DNA of 64,000 nucleotides from assembly GCA_947652605.1 (NCBI GenBank), contig OX393577.1, positions 20,587,466 to 20,651,465 on the forward strand. Reading direction: 5' to 3'. Both the position numbers and the translations under genes were made by a program. Below the pieces are notes generated by a model. It was given only the letters and a program-made list of their open reading frames with translations, was not told where the DNA came from and ran no database searches. The stretch comes from Elmis aenea. Its lineage: Eukaryota; Arthropoda; Insecta; Coleoptera; Elmidae. Numbering within the stretch: the stretch's first letter is position 1; every line of letters starts with the position of its first letter. Below are positions 23,377-34,147 of this stretch, one piece after another.

Positions 23377-23643
23377 GGTGTCCGCTTTTTACACACTCCA
23401 ATACGAGCCCTTTAAAAAGGTCCGGCCCGCGGATGTATTTCAAATTCACTGTCCGGCCCACGGCTTGTTAAAGTTGCACATGCCTGCTCTATGTTCTTGC
23501 CAATTGCGCCTATATGCATCTTGAGATGCTTTCATTTATACTATGTAATAAAAAATAATGCTTTGTTTTCAAGTTAAATTCAAAACCAACAGGATTGGAC
23601 GAAAAGAATATGGTTCGTAGGCGTCAGGTTATCGGGGGTAATA

Positions 23644-23828
23644 ATTACACTAGAGCTTTTTCTATAGCCGGACAAAGTTGCGTTGCTACGAAAGTTTGGT
23701 TGCTAGGAAAATCGACGAGAGTTGTTTTATCGTTGACAGTTGTCGAGTCAACATTTGCCTAATAGCAACTAAACTTGAGTTTAGTAAAAGCAAGTTTGTC
23801 CAGGATATAAAAAAAGCTCGAGTGTAAT
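23644..23828. mobile_element. 185-bp MITE
   Basis: ATTACACTAGAGCTTTTTCT at 23644 is inverted at the right end (AGCTCGAGTGTAAT, ending 23828), with further pairing of GGACAAA with TTTGTCC. About 33 bases of each end are related. No coding capacity. The flanks do not show a clear long duplication, so the superfamily is open. Confidence 0.7.
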
Positions 23829-24150
23829 TCGGTACGATAACTGCACGAATAAATTATAACCTTCAAATAATAACTGACAAAACGTCAAATCTTTTACTTA
23901 GTTACAATCAAATAAGTCGGTTGCATGGTAACAAAGTAACATGCAAAAATGCAAGTGAATATTTACTTGGGTACCTTTTTATCCGCTGTCATAACAACAA
24001 AACGTGACATCATTATGGAGAATTTAACATATGAGTGTAGTTATCGATGAAATTGCTTTTAAATATATTTTTTTCACAATGTATTTTATTTTAAGTAAAT
24101 TAAATTGAGACGAATTAATTTGGTATTAAGCTCCTTAGAATAGTATAAGC

Positions 24151-25037
24151 TAGGGATTCTGTCCCGGGAATTTCCCGAGACGTAAGTCCCGGGAATTCCC
24201 GGGACTTTCTTAATCTCGAGTCCCGGGACATTTAGTTCGAGACTCGACACGAGACTTAATGTTATAGAACACTGAAATAAATTTTTTATACTTCTAATTT
24301 TTAAACAAGATTTACTGCCACGAGTTTAACAAAAATATTTTGTTTCATAATTTTTTATGTTTATAGGTTATACTAACAATCAGTATTTACTTTACTATAT
24401 TTAAATTTTTTGCCTGCCATATTTAATTATTTATGTTTATTTCTTGTCTGCTTTAAAGCTAAAGGATAATTGTTAAGTTTATTAGTTAAAATATATTTTA
24501 CCTATGCCTGATGTTTTAAAGTTTAATGAAAATTATTTATTTAAAATAGGCATTTACTTGGAAATATATACCTACTTTATTTACTGTAGAATGAAGAATT
24601 AATTAAAAATAATACTACTCCTACTACCTACTAGTCTTTATTCATAAAATATATGCTTCAAAAACAAAATCTGTGAATTTGGTTTAATTTTTAAAAAAAT
24701 AAAAAATTTGTCAACTGTCACAACCGATTCACGATCACGATACGTGTAAAGAAGCAATTTTAAGTATGTAGCGGGTGCTTTCAGAAACAATGTCATTGTC
24801 AAGAAATAATTTATTTTTTACAGTGAAAATAGCTGATGAATTTTGAGTATATGAATATATTATAATTTTTCTTGCACTTTATAAAATCTTCCGTCATTTT
24901 TGACGGGTTAAACCACTATTTTCTGGTATTTAAATAATATTCGCAAAAGTCTCGAAGTCCCGGGAATTCCCGGGACTTTGATAAAAAAAAGTCTCGAGTC
25001 CCGGGACTTAAAAAATTGTCGAGACTCAGAATCCCTA
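24151..25037. mobile_element. hAT-type element with TCCCGGGA modules
   Basis: The ends TAGGGATTCTGTCCCGGGAA and CAGAATCCCTA are flanked by a perfect 8-bp duplication, GTATAAGC (24143-24150 and 25038-25045). Subterminal regions on both sides repeat AGTCCCGGGAATTCCCGGGA and GTCTCGAGTCCCGGGAC, which fold strongly. The central 600 bases are AT-rich with no frame. It is a non-autonomous hAT-like element; GC-rich palindromic ends of this type are common among insect hAT MITEs. Confidence 0.85.
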
Positions 25038-25530
25038 GTATAAGCTTAAGAATATTTTAAATGGAGACATTTTTAAAGCTGCATTTGTATTAACGCTTCG
25101 TTTTACGTATTATTATTTTCTTCCCTTAATATACGACTGATTTAACTCAAAAATTGCGACGCATATGTAAGGGGAGAGTGCATTTTACTACATTGTAAAG
25201 ATTACTTGCATGCATAGTTGGCAAAATTACTTCCATAGTAATATATAAAGACTCCTATTTACTAGAATACGTGCTCAATTACTGCACATGACCATCGTGC
25301 ACTTACTCTGCTTACTTCTTAATTATGAAATACGCCGTTATCTTTATTGAACATAATTATGGTAATGCGCATTTACATAGCCCGGGATTAATCTCATCTG
25401 TAATGACGGAAAAATACCTAAACTCGGTAAAAATTGTGTTATCTTTCTAACAACGTAATAAGCTATGATATTTTCATTAAATATGATGTTTTTTTCGTAC
25501 AGGATGGTCTAAATACCTGTGTATTGTGAC

Positions 25531-25610
25531 CAGTGATGGACTGAAAAAAAAAACAGCCCTGGCATTCAGATTACAGAGGCCCACAGCAAGGGTTAATTTT
25601 TATTTAAAAA
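25531..25610 (+). mobile_element. Single end of a hAT-like element
   Basis: CAGTGATGGACTGAAAA followed by CAGCCCTGGCATTCAGATTA and GGCCCACAG has the look of a hAT terminal region. I found no matching right end in the next 2 kb, so this is a truncated or broken copy. Confidence 0.4.
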
Positions 25611-25619
25611 AAAACAAAA

Positions 25620-26070
25620 AGTATGCAACAAATGGAAAAGTTTTCTAGAATAGGTTTTTTAAATTCTTGATAAAAATTGATGCAATTACCTCAATCTAAT
25701 TTTAAGATAAAAAAAAAATCCCAAAATTTCAAACGACACTACTAGATTATAGCGATTTCAGAAATATTCAAAAGAGTGAAGTGCCCTTAGTTTAAGAGTT
25801 TCAAAAGAACCTGATAGGAAAAGATTATTTAGAATTAAAAATAAAACCAAATATAAAATTTGACGTTAAAATTCCAATTTTTGCAACAAATGGAAAAGGT
25901 TTTTATTATCGGTACCTCAAAAAAATTTATTCTTAAGAAAAGTAGGTCTAAAACTTATTTTAAATTTTAAAAAATTCAATAAAAATCCATATAACATTAG
26001 ATCCGCAAGAGTAAAGCGCCATTATTTTAAGAATTTTAAAAAAGTTGTTTAAAATTCAAAAATAATACTA
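25620..26070 (+). repeat. Diverged tandem duplication, about 260-bp unit
   Basis: GCAACAAATGGAAAAG occurs at about 25626 and 25885 and starts two parallel stretches. Both contain GAGTGAAGTGCCC / GAGTAAAGCGCC, a TTTAAGAGTTT / TTTAAGAATTT block and an ACCAAATATAAAAT / ACTAAATATAAAAT block. Divergence is high. No coding frame. Confidence 0.55.
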
Positions 26071-26666
26071 AATATAAAATATTGTTTTCCTTTGATTTTT
26101 TTTTAAACTTGCTCTTGCGAATATTTCTAAAATCGCTAAAATCTAAAGTCATATGAATTTTTATTGATATTTTCTCATCTTAACATTAGTTTTAGACCAT
26201 GCGTATGTATTGAATAATGTAAATACTTGCTTTATTTTGACTTGAGCTTGTTATTTACTTATTTATTTCTTGTGTTGTGGTTGAGGGAATTAAACAAACA
26301 AACGACAGCATACATCAATATTTGGATTGTTTATTATGAGAGTTAAAAAATATGCTGTACAAAAATGCGCGCCACTGATATGACATACCTTTTTGACAAA
26401 CCACATCAAATTTTCAATACATGATTACACTACAAAATATTAATGTCTACTTACCTATGAAACGTAATTTTTTTATCTTCAATATTGTTTGACTTAGTAA
26501 GACTATAGGATTTGCAGCTAACCATTGTAGTACATAAAACGCTAAATTTCTTGACTTTTTGACTTTTCAAAACTGGCCGCTATGAGAAACCCTTTATGTC
26601 GTCATTTTCGTCGCCGACAAACGCTGCTGTATAATATTAAAAGCTTCTTCTTTTATCTTTTTATTC

Positions 26667-27134
26667 AATGGTTCCAGCGAGGCTGTGTACAGTCCATTGT
26701 ACTATCAGGATTCTGCGCAGTATCGATATTGCGTTCCAGCACAGTCTCTGATAGTTCACCGTACGATTAACCGGCTGTTCCAACTGATAAAATTAATACA
26801 AGAACTAGTAAGTGTGCGGTCAAGACAGTACGTGATTTTTACATGCATGCCCTGTTTATAACTAACGCGAGCTCTGGTAGCTATGCATCGCCCTTTCAAT
26901 CCCATTTAGTACTGGATTCTTAAGGTGTTTTTACCCTTGCAATGCGCACATTTCTATGGACTATGAATCCAATAGACACAAATGTCATTTACAGTTAGGT
27001 CAGTCGTAAAAGCGTTCCAACAACGGTTAATACTGACCAATACATTTATTAGTACATAGTTCACGCATGCGAATAAACCAGTTCATATACTTATTATACA
27101 TGGATTAGTTTTAAATCGCTTGTTGGAACAAACC
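26667..27134. mobile_element. GTTTGTTCCAAC-ended element, copy 1
   Basis: This 470-bp stretch is homologous throughout to 53695-54179. The right end TTGTTGGAACAAACC is well preserved; the left end is reduced to GGTTCCAGCG. Shared blocks include CACAGTCTCTGATAGTTCACC, GATTCTTAAGGTGTTT and AGTACATAGTTCACGCATGC. No transposase domain is visible in any frame. It is a medium-size non-autonomous DNA element or an unclassified interspersed repeat. Confidence 0.7.
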
Positions 27135-28826
27135 TAAAGTTGAAATTCTTATAACTTGGCCCTTTTGAAGTGTTACATGTTTTAATAACTGATGCGTCAG
27201 CATTTTTTCCAATTTTATTCATTTAAAATTAAATGAATAAAATTGATGTAAAATTAAAATAATTGATGTCAAGCGGGATATCACAGTATTTAAAGGGTCT
27301 TTTAATTTGCACTGTGACTAATTCCCTCTTAAAATTATCGAATAGTATTTGTAAAATTGAACACAAGGTTTAAAAAAAAAATATATTTAGTTGATCATAT
27401 AATTTCTCCAGTCCCTCGTTTGTTCGTCTTCTCCATTGTTATCCATTTTTTCCACAAATATCTTCCGTAGTGGCTTCCTTTCCTATACCTGTAATAATTT
27501 GCTTCGTTTTTATTCTTTTTCTACGTCTCATTCTCTTACGTAACTATTACTCTTATAATTATTTTGCAAATATTAATTTTTACCCTCCTTAAGATATTCT
27601 AGGATTTTAATATCCAAAAAAATATTTTAAAAGCCACTAAAAAGATCTTAATGTTTTTTATTCCTTAATTATTAAATAAGAACTTTTTATGAATCAAAAC
27701 ATAAAATAAGATTATTAACGTAGCCTGTAAAAGTTATTAAACAATAATCGGAAGTAACGTCGACTCTCTAATCTTTGGTAAACACTAACTTTATTATTTA
27801 TTATTTTATAATTTACAAAAAAATAATAGTAGTTTTGTGTGCTCAAAAACTGATTTTTTTCATATTTCTATAGAAAATATAAATTTGTCTACGATAATAT
27901 GTAAAACTTAAGTATTTGTACTTCAATTGAAAGAAGTTGCATATACCTACATGTTTCATCAATTTATTATTGATTGATTTGGAATGATTACAGGCCAAAT
28001 CATTAATCCTTTTCAAGCTATTACACAAATAAAACATAATTTTAAATAAGCAAACCATTGGACCACCCGATTTAAATAAAAATAATATGTGAAACATAAA
28101 GATTCCTGAGTATATGTTTAAATAGTTTCCATACTACATTAATATAACATGTTAATGTTATGAATTTGTATCAGCATGTTTATTGAAACTTAAATAACAG
28201 TTAATGGAGCATTACGTTTTAAGAAACTAATGTTTGCTGTCCTATAAACAAAGTTTTTATGTTTATGAGGGCTAACCCAAATAAATTTAGGATTTAATGA
28301 ATAATTTCCAGCAACTTACATTCATAATTTCATGTAGGTACTTTACATACCTTACAATTCAACTTAAATGGTATTTACTTGTTTGTAGAAATTATCATTG
28401 TATTTAAGGTAATGAAATACATTTAATATCTCTCTGGAATTTTATTAATATTTAAATGATAGTTTTTAAATAAGCCCTGTAATAACTAGGTATGTATTGT
28501 TTATTAGATTGTAGGTCGTAAAAAATAAAGTAAAAACGTAAAAATAGTTGAAAATAACTAACTAACTAATCCTAAGTTAGTTACATGTTGAAAGTAATTA
28601 CTCCAAAAGAAAATCACATTTAAAAAATAATTACCTTGTTCATGGTTCGTTTAAGCACGTTATTAAGTTTAACCTAAAATTACCAACTCCCGGTTAATAA
28701 ACGTGAGTTAATTATTTTTCAAACAATTTTTAGGACTAGGTTAAGTCGAATCGTAAAAAAATATTCGTATGGGTTAATCGCATTCAATTATTTACTAAAT
28801 AGAGCGAAACTTTCTACGTTGTAAAA
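27135..28826. other. AT-rich stretch with one perfect small palindrome
   Basis: CAATTTTATTCATTTAA at 27210-27226 is followed after two bases by its exact complement (27229-27245). Otherwise I see no coding frame or element end. The T- and C-rich segment 27400-27560 may be antisense retrotransposon debris but gives no convincing motif. Confidence 0.45.
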
Positions 28827-28934
28827 TACGAGGGCGTATTTATATATAATATACGTAAAAATTTTAAAAATGACGCAGGAGAACCAGATAATTTGTTTTT
28901 CTACCTGACCACCTTCAACACATACACTTTATGC

Positions 28935-30110
28935 AGCGTTTCTCGAGTTGCCGCATCCCTTAAAAATAAAAATATTTTGGGACCTTCGCAAAATATGCAT
29001 CAACAGTTAATAATATAATATATTTTCTGCCCCCAACATTTTTGAACAAAAAGAAGTCGCAGGGTGCTAAGTCACGCCTGAACATTGCGTGCCTTATGGA
29101 CCCTGCAATTGTCGTGCAAAAGCAGATTCTTTGCCACCACGATGAAGACCGTTTCAATTTCAATGCTGCTTCAAACTTTAAATCGCCTTCAAATAGACCT
29201 CCATGGATTGTGGTCCCTTTTTCTATATTTTTAATAAGAAAAACTCCTTCCTCGTCTTGAAAAATAGACGTCCCCATGGATTGTGGTGCCTTTTTCCATA
29301 TTTTTAAGAAGAAAACCTCATCTGTCTTGAAAAATATACCTCTCCATGGATTGTGGTGCCTTTTTCTATATTTTTAATGAGAAAAACTCCTTCCTCGTCT
29401 TGAAAAATAGACCTCTCCGTGGATTGTGGTGCCTTTTCCCATATTTTTAATAAGAAAACTCCATCCTCGTCTTGAAAAATGCACCTCTTTATGGATTGTG
29501 GTGCCTTTATTCACATTTTTAATAAGGAAAACTACTTCCTCGTCTTGACAAAAAGTTGCTATTAGGTTTCCGGCATAAAAAAAGTGTTTTGGCTTTTTTT
29601 TTGTGGAGGCAAACCTTTGTGAACCCACTGCATAGAGTCTTCTTTTGTAGGAGGATTCCAGTGATGCACCTAAGTCTCAACCCGAGTAACAATTCTTGAC
29701 AAAAACTCTTATCAGCCTGTAAAGCAATAAAATTTTCTTGTGAATTTTTGCACCGGCGTAAGAAGCCTAGAAATTCAACGCATATACCCAAATTTTCGTG
29801 CAAAACTTTCCAAACGGTTGTTTCGATTACCCCCAATTTCCCTGGGAATGAAATACAACTTCATCCGCCAATCTGACAGCACCAAAAGTCTTCAGTTTTT
29901 TTAATCATGTCCTTCAGTTATTGCCTCAATTTGTCGAGCTGATTGTGTATCATCCTTTATAAGTCCCGACTCCAGCGAAACCGCTTAGACCAAAATTTTA
30001 CTTGGAACTAAGATTTTCCTTTTGCATACACTTCGGTCATTCTTTAATGGATAACTTTAGGTCTATTACTCTCGAGTTTAATTTCACTCATTTTTGTTTA
30101 GAAAAAAATA
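28935..30110 (-). pseudogene. Mariner transposase, frameshifted, with internal repeat expansion
   Basis: Read on the minus strand: the start region has MSEIKLE..., the mariner opening, then VIH.RMTEVY and QVKFWSKRF. Next comes an altered helix-turn-helix region ending LHENLGICVEFLGFLRRCK, then NLIATFCQDEEVVFLIKNVN where the family reads LIATFFWD..G..LIDYL. The KGTTIH block that follows is amplified. Later come LLLHDNCRVHKARN with the second catalytic aspartate (HDN) and, after a frame change, RRDLAPCDFFLFKNVGG with the third. The end MRQLEKRCIKCV matches LEKRW.KCI. Several stops and at least two frameshifts make it non-functional. Confidence 0.8.
29195..29560 (-). repeat. In-frame 72-bp (24-codon) tandem repeat within mariner transposase
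   Basis: Blocks built on CATGGATTGTGGTGCCTTTT followed by CTCGTCTTGAAAAATA recur at about 29201, 29274, 29344, 29417 and 29489, that is every 70-73 bases. On the minus strand each encodes a version of QDEEGVFLIKNIEKGTTIHG followed by EVYFS. In other mariners this peptide occurs once, between the first and second catalytic aspartates. The copies differ from each other, so the expansion is not an assembly duplication of one read. Confidence 0.8.
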
Positions 30111-30196
30111 TAGAAAACTCCTTCAACTCATTATATTTTGATAACAGAATGATCATTTTCATGGCTAGACAGATTACATAAAAATACGCCCTCGTA

Positions 30197-31186
30197 TTTT
30201 TCATTTATATTTACACGTGAGCATAGTGAATGATTTTGTAAAATGCCGAGATCTTTAAATATTGATCGCGCCACAGTACCTTTCAGATTCGTTTATTATT
30301 GTTTCATCTCTGTTTAGTCTACATTTCAAGTTACTTAAAGTTTGCATTTTCTAAAAATACTGTAAATGCAAACGATCCTGTAAAATAAAATCAATGGATA
30401 ATGTGAAATGTTTGCGGCGGGTAATGGAAATGACATCCAACGTGATTTACAATCTTGTGTAGGTACAATGAAATGTACGATAATTTTGGGCCAATTGATT
30501 GTTTGTTGCTCATTCTATCTTGGAATTTGATTTATACAAAAAAATTACTCGATTTGTTGTGTCTGGAATTCGAGCAACGCAGTTTATATGTGTTTACTTG
30601 ATTGTGAATCGATTTTTTCATAGTAAACAGCGCAAATAATTCGTCTATTTATAAACCCATATGTATTTAATCGTTATCAAATGACGACAGCAAAAGTTAA
30701 ATAACGTCAGAAATATTATACGACACAATACCGAAGTCGCCTGCGTGTGCGTAAATTTTTTTTGAAAAATACCTGTACGCCACGTAAAAATAGTTTTTAT
30801 TAATAAGTTATTTTTATTCTAATAGAAGTTTGCCAAAAATGCCTAGCGTGATAGACACGTTGTAAATATAGCATAAAATGAACACAAACACACAATAACT
30901 AAGGATGTTACGAGCAGATTAAATCTTTGAGTAGAAATTTTTGGTTTCACGCTGAATTGCGACCAGATTTTTTTTTGATAACGTATAATTTTTGCAGCGA
31001 AATAATTCTGGTTATAGACGTACGTAGCACAAGTCCGAGAAATTTAAAAAAGTTGTCTTTACTGAAGGCACAAACAATTTCCATCCTTGTTAATATCTGT
31101 ATGCCTATTGTCGGTCTTTCAACCTAGTTTAAGGCAAGAAAATAACACTACATTAATCGTTAAGAGAGCAATATTTTCCGTAGTAA
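30197..31186. other. Unique stretch, nothing recognised
   Basis: No element ends or domain remnants were seen. The frame 30927-31127 has no supporting features. Confidence 0.4.
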
Positions 31187-31850
31187 TATAACAAGTGCAT
31201 TGAAAATTATCGATAATTTTTGGTAAATATGCCCGAATGCAAGTTAAGCTAAACAAAAACACTAGTCCACGAAGTGCACGAGTGATTTTTTTTTAAATTC
31301 AACTTGCATGAGTGAAGATTTGTTAAAAATTGAAGATTATTTGCAATGCACGAGTTATATTTTGCCAGAAACTTTCCTTTACCTAACCTACCTGTCAAAT
31401 TAAATGTGCGTTATGTCCAATTTTACAAGTACTGTCAGAGTGGTGCGTAAGTGGTGTGGTTTAATCTATATTAAAGTAACGCTACTGGTCGCCGAAATTC
31501 GCCAAAAAATTATCAAGACCAAAATATTTAATTCCTTCTCCAAATTTATATTTTCTTCCAATCATAAACTCAGATTTCTTAGAAACGACCTATAAACGCA
31601 TGAAAATCTGTTAATTGCGAAAAGGATATTATCAGTGTATGATTATGTTTATTGGTCTTTTCTAGGAAATCTGAGTTTGTTATTGGTCCAAAACGCAAAT
31701 TTGACAGGAGGATCAACGTCTGACAGGTTAATGTAAAATTATTACTGTGTAATAATCCTCCTATTGGTAGGTAGTCTCTAGAAGATTTAAGATTAGTGAT
31801 TGGTTGAAAACGCAAATTTGACAGGTGAAGGACCAATGTGGACATAAATG
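31187..31850 (-). repeat. Composite repeat family, copy 2 (reverse orientation)
   Basis: This is the reverse complement arrangement of 3537-4193. It starts with GTGCATTGAAAATTATCGAT, then the CACGAAGTGCACGAG palindrome, CCTACCTGTCAAATTAAATG, the CCAATCATAAACTCAG block, and ends near CAAATTTGACAGGTGAAGG. The encoded peptide NFTSTVRVV at 31404-31595 is also found in copy 1 (3773-3955), but no domain supports a gene. Confidence 0.75.
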
Positions 31851-32079
31851 CTTCTTCACTACATTTTTACTCACTTTTGGTAACAAGAATGTCAAAAAAA
31901 AATAACTTACTAGTTAGTATACAGTTACATTTTATTCTGAGTACTTTTTTGTGTAATAATCGAAGAATAAAGTTTTTAACAAATATTTTAGATTACTGTG
32001 TTCAAAATACAATAAGTAACCAATACTGAATTGTTCATAATTGTTATTTTTAATTTTCCTTATATAAACATAGTATCTT

Positions 32080-32285
32080 TCAGTGTCGAGATGTTTTCTT
32101 AGCCCTTAAATATTTTTCTTTCTTTTTTTTCTATCATTGGATAACTGTGGCATATCTTTGAGCTGTCCACTTTCTTCTATAGTCTTTGTTTCAATTGATT
32201 TTCCCATTTTGTTCTTTAGTCATCTTCTACTCCTTTGCCCTTCAATCTTGAAACTATTCTTCGCTGCTGTTAATGTGATAAACTA
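32080..32285 (-). pseudogene. Possible non-LTR retrotransposon C-terminal fragment
   Basis: Minus-strand reading gives FKIEGQRSRR.LKNKMGKSIE, then TIEESGQLKDMPQLSNDRKK. The pattern RSRGR.K.RW...I and DR..W at the end recalls the C-termini of non-LTR polyproteins. The resemblance is weak, with one stop, and no poly-A or duplication is visible. Confidence 0.3.
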
Positions 32286-32984
32286 GAAAAAACCGTCTCA
32301 ATTTGGAGCGAGAGAGTATTGCCTTATCATATTAAAATTAATTTTATTTCTACTATTTTAAACAAAAAAATGTGTACTGCAAGGTAGAAACTCAAAAAGT
32401 ATGTGCATTTAACATACAGTGAATGATAACAAGTGCATATCGTATCCATTAGTTGTTTTGTCCAACATTCTAAAAAAGACGCATTAAGGTTTACCTACGA
32501 ATCGTCATTGAAAACTATTATTTCTTAAACATTTACGTCAGTTCGTACTTCTAAGTTGACGTGTTTTGAGCAAATCGAATTATTGGCAATACACATGTCT
32601 AGACAGCATATGGCGAAGAACATAGATGTCCTACAAACAATTTCAGGACAATTTTTACGCGAATTGCGTATTTCATTATTTTTGGAGTAGATTTAATTGT
32701 TTCTTCTAACAAATATCGTTTCATTTAGTTGCGGTTAAAATTTAAAAGTTTCAAGTCATTGGTGAATGTATGAATGTATCACTTGCAGCTGTTGTGCACA
32801 ATCATTTGCAATGTAGACACTACAGTTGATTTGTTTTGCACTGAGGCATTTTACCTTTCATGTTCCACAGCTTAGAGGAAAATACGATGTAAAACTTAAC
32901 ATTACTTCTGGCTTTATTAAGACTGTGGCAAAATGCTTTGTCAATTGTATCAAATTTTTAAATTCTACGAAACTTTGTTGAAGA

Positions 32985-33251
32985 TAAAAATACTGGGCGG
33001 CTTGACTGGGAATTTTTCCCTGTTCACCGGACCTCGCTCCCTCTGATCATCCTTTGATCGAGGAAAACCTCAAACTTGACCTGGAGTTTCAGTCACAAAC
33101 CACATATTGCTGAGCGCTAGGTACTTACTCTCTGTCTGATCGCTGGAGAAATGTCGTCGATAACGGTGGCATAGGTATATGTTTTACATAAATATTGTTT
33201 AATTTTTTTTATATTTGAGTGAAAAGTGATGCGGACTTTTTGGCTAACCCA
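32985..33251 (+). mobile_element. 3' fragment of a mellifera-type mariner
   Basis: On the plus strand, after a decayed stretch, SLPLIILDRG / PLIEENLKLDLEFQSQTTYC parallels the family's SPDLAPSDYHLF...L...F.S, and SLSDRWRNVVDNGGIGI parallels LPERWQKVVDNNGAYI at the C-terminus. The right end, read inward, is TGGGTTAGCCAAAAAGTCCG, close to mariner ends of the TTGGGTTGGC type. Only the last quarter of the element remains. It belongs to a different mariner subgroup from the CGAGGG-ended elements in this window. Confidence 0.7.
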
Positions 33252-34147
33252 AAATTAAATACGAACTTAAGAATTTTACAGCAATATTTCCTTTGATGGC
33301 GTATGGATCCTGTGAATATTGTTGTTGTTATTGTTTGAAAAAAAAAACAAATCTCTGTTTAAGTGCTTTACATTAATTTATTGGTTCTGAGGATGCATTC
33401 GTGACCACATTTTTAATTTTGATAAGTGCCCTAGCCAATATCAGTGTTGTTCTTGAATTTGCATGTGGATGGCAATAATTTTAGAAAGTTGTGCACGGAC
33501 GTGAATTGATGTGCAGAATAATTGAATATTACAATCCACAGCGTGTGTTGTTGGCGAAGGGCGTGCAGATCACAGTCTGGTGCTTGTGTTCTAAATGCGG
33601 GACTGGCGATCGGCCAGATGCTCGCGTGGCGCGTACGTCGTGCCACTGCACACCTCAGGAATCCGCCCGACGTCCATGTGTACTTACTTATACCTGTATG
33701 AATATATTTCTAAATTCTTTGCTTCTCGTTCTTGTACGTTTCACTTGGTCATGAACTATTTATTACTACGCTAATTCCACATATTTTACTTTCGCCTGAT
33801 GCGAGGAGATATGTTCTTCATAGTTGCTTCATTGAATATTTCTACTTTTTTTCAAACTGTGTATTTTATATGTAGCCTTAATGTAAGTTTAATAAACGAC
33901 CGGTTTTGCATTGGGATATGTTTTATTCCATAATGGTAATGCTCTCGCGATATATTGATTACTTAAAAATGAGAAGTGACGACCACAAAAAGGAAAAGGA
34001 CAATGTTCTCTTCCTGAAAATGTGACACTCCACGTGATAGGATAAACCGACTCTATGAGTTTTAACTCTTTGTAATGAAATTATTATTAATAGCTTCGTG
34101 GTGATAGTTTTGATTAGTTTAACTTATTCTGTTATTTTTTTTTCCAG
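33252..34147. other. Region upstream of the membrane-protein exon, with a GC-richer patch
   Basis: Between 33440 and 33690 the sequence is GC-richer and holds open frames on both strands (33491-33754 plus, 33431-33646 minus). Neither shows a domain. A plausible use is an untranslated or first coding exon of the gene at 34148, but I could not identify a convincing donor that would join them. Confidence 0.3.
34133..34147 (+). promoter_or_regulatory. 3' splice site (acceptor)
   Basis: The run ATTTTTTTTTCCAG immediately precedes GTTACAGAATG at 34148. A long uninterrupted T tract ending in CAG is a strong acceptor. It defines the left edge of the exon if translation begins at 34240 or 34271. An alternative acceptor is TTACTTCTCACTTGCAG ending at 34488. 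Confidence 0.55.

Larger units (their letters stand above)
21241..23486. mobile_element. hAT-type element (GTGCAAC...GTCCGCGG ends)
   Basis: The left end TAGACATGTGCAACCTACGG resembles the complement of the right end (GTTGCACATGCCTG, ending 23486). Inside each end lie GGCCCGCGG-type blocks, the pattern of hAT elements of the CAGGCATGTGCAAC type. Flanks CTCTAAAT and CTCTATGT are an imperfect 8-bp duplication. The interior has been filled by other insertions: a CAGGGGTGTCCAACTAGAT end near 21446, a duplicated stretch (21535-22130) and a fold-back (22305-23376). Confidence 0.75.
28827..30196 (-). mobile_element. Mariner element, near full length, transposase on minus strand
   Basis: The ends TACGAGGGCGTATTTATATA and ATACGCCCTCGTA are inverted repeats including the TA flanks. 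Total length is about 1.37 kb, close to a complete mariner, but part of that is an internal repeat expansion (29195-29560). The transposase is recognisable from N- to C-terminus in several frames. A shorter relative with the same ends lies at 42221-43015. It is inactive because of frameshifts. Confidence 0.85.

Noticed and set aside
23126..23524. 132-codon plus-strand frame with repeated VAQLTVAQSPSPSRRR
   Set aside because: It is a translation of the GTCGCCCAGT array and the flanking hAT end; the repeats explain its openness.
27400..27560. Possible antisense retrotransposon debris
   Set aside because: C/T-rich with retrotransposon-like composition, but no reading gives a diagnostic motif.
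29195..29560. Repeat array considered as a CRISPR or satellite
   Set aside because: Units are contiguous without spacers and encode a mariner peptide in frame; it is an internal expansion of the transposase.
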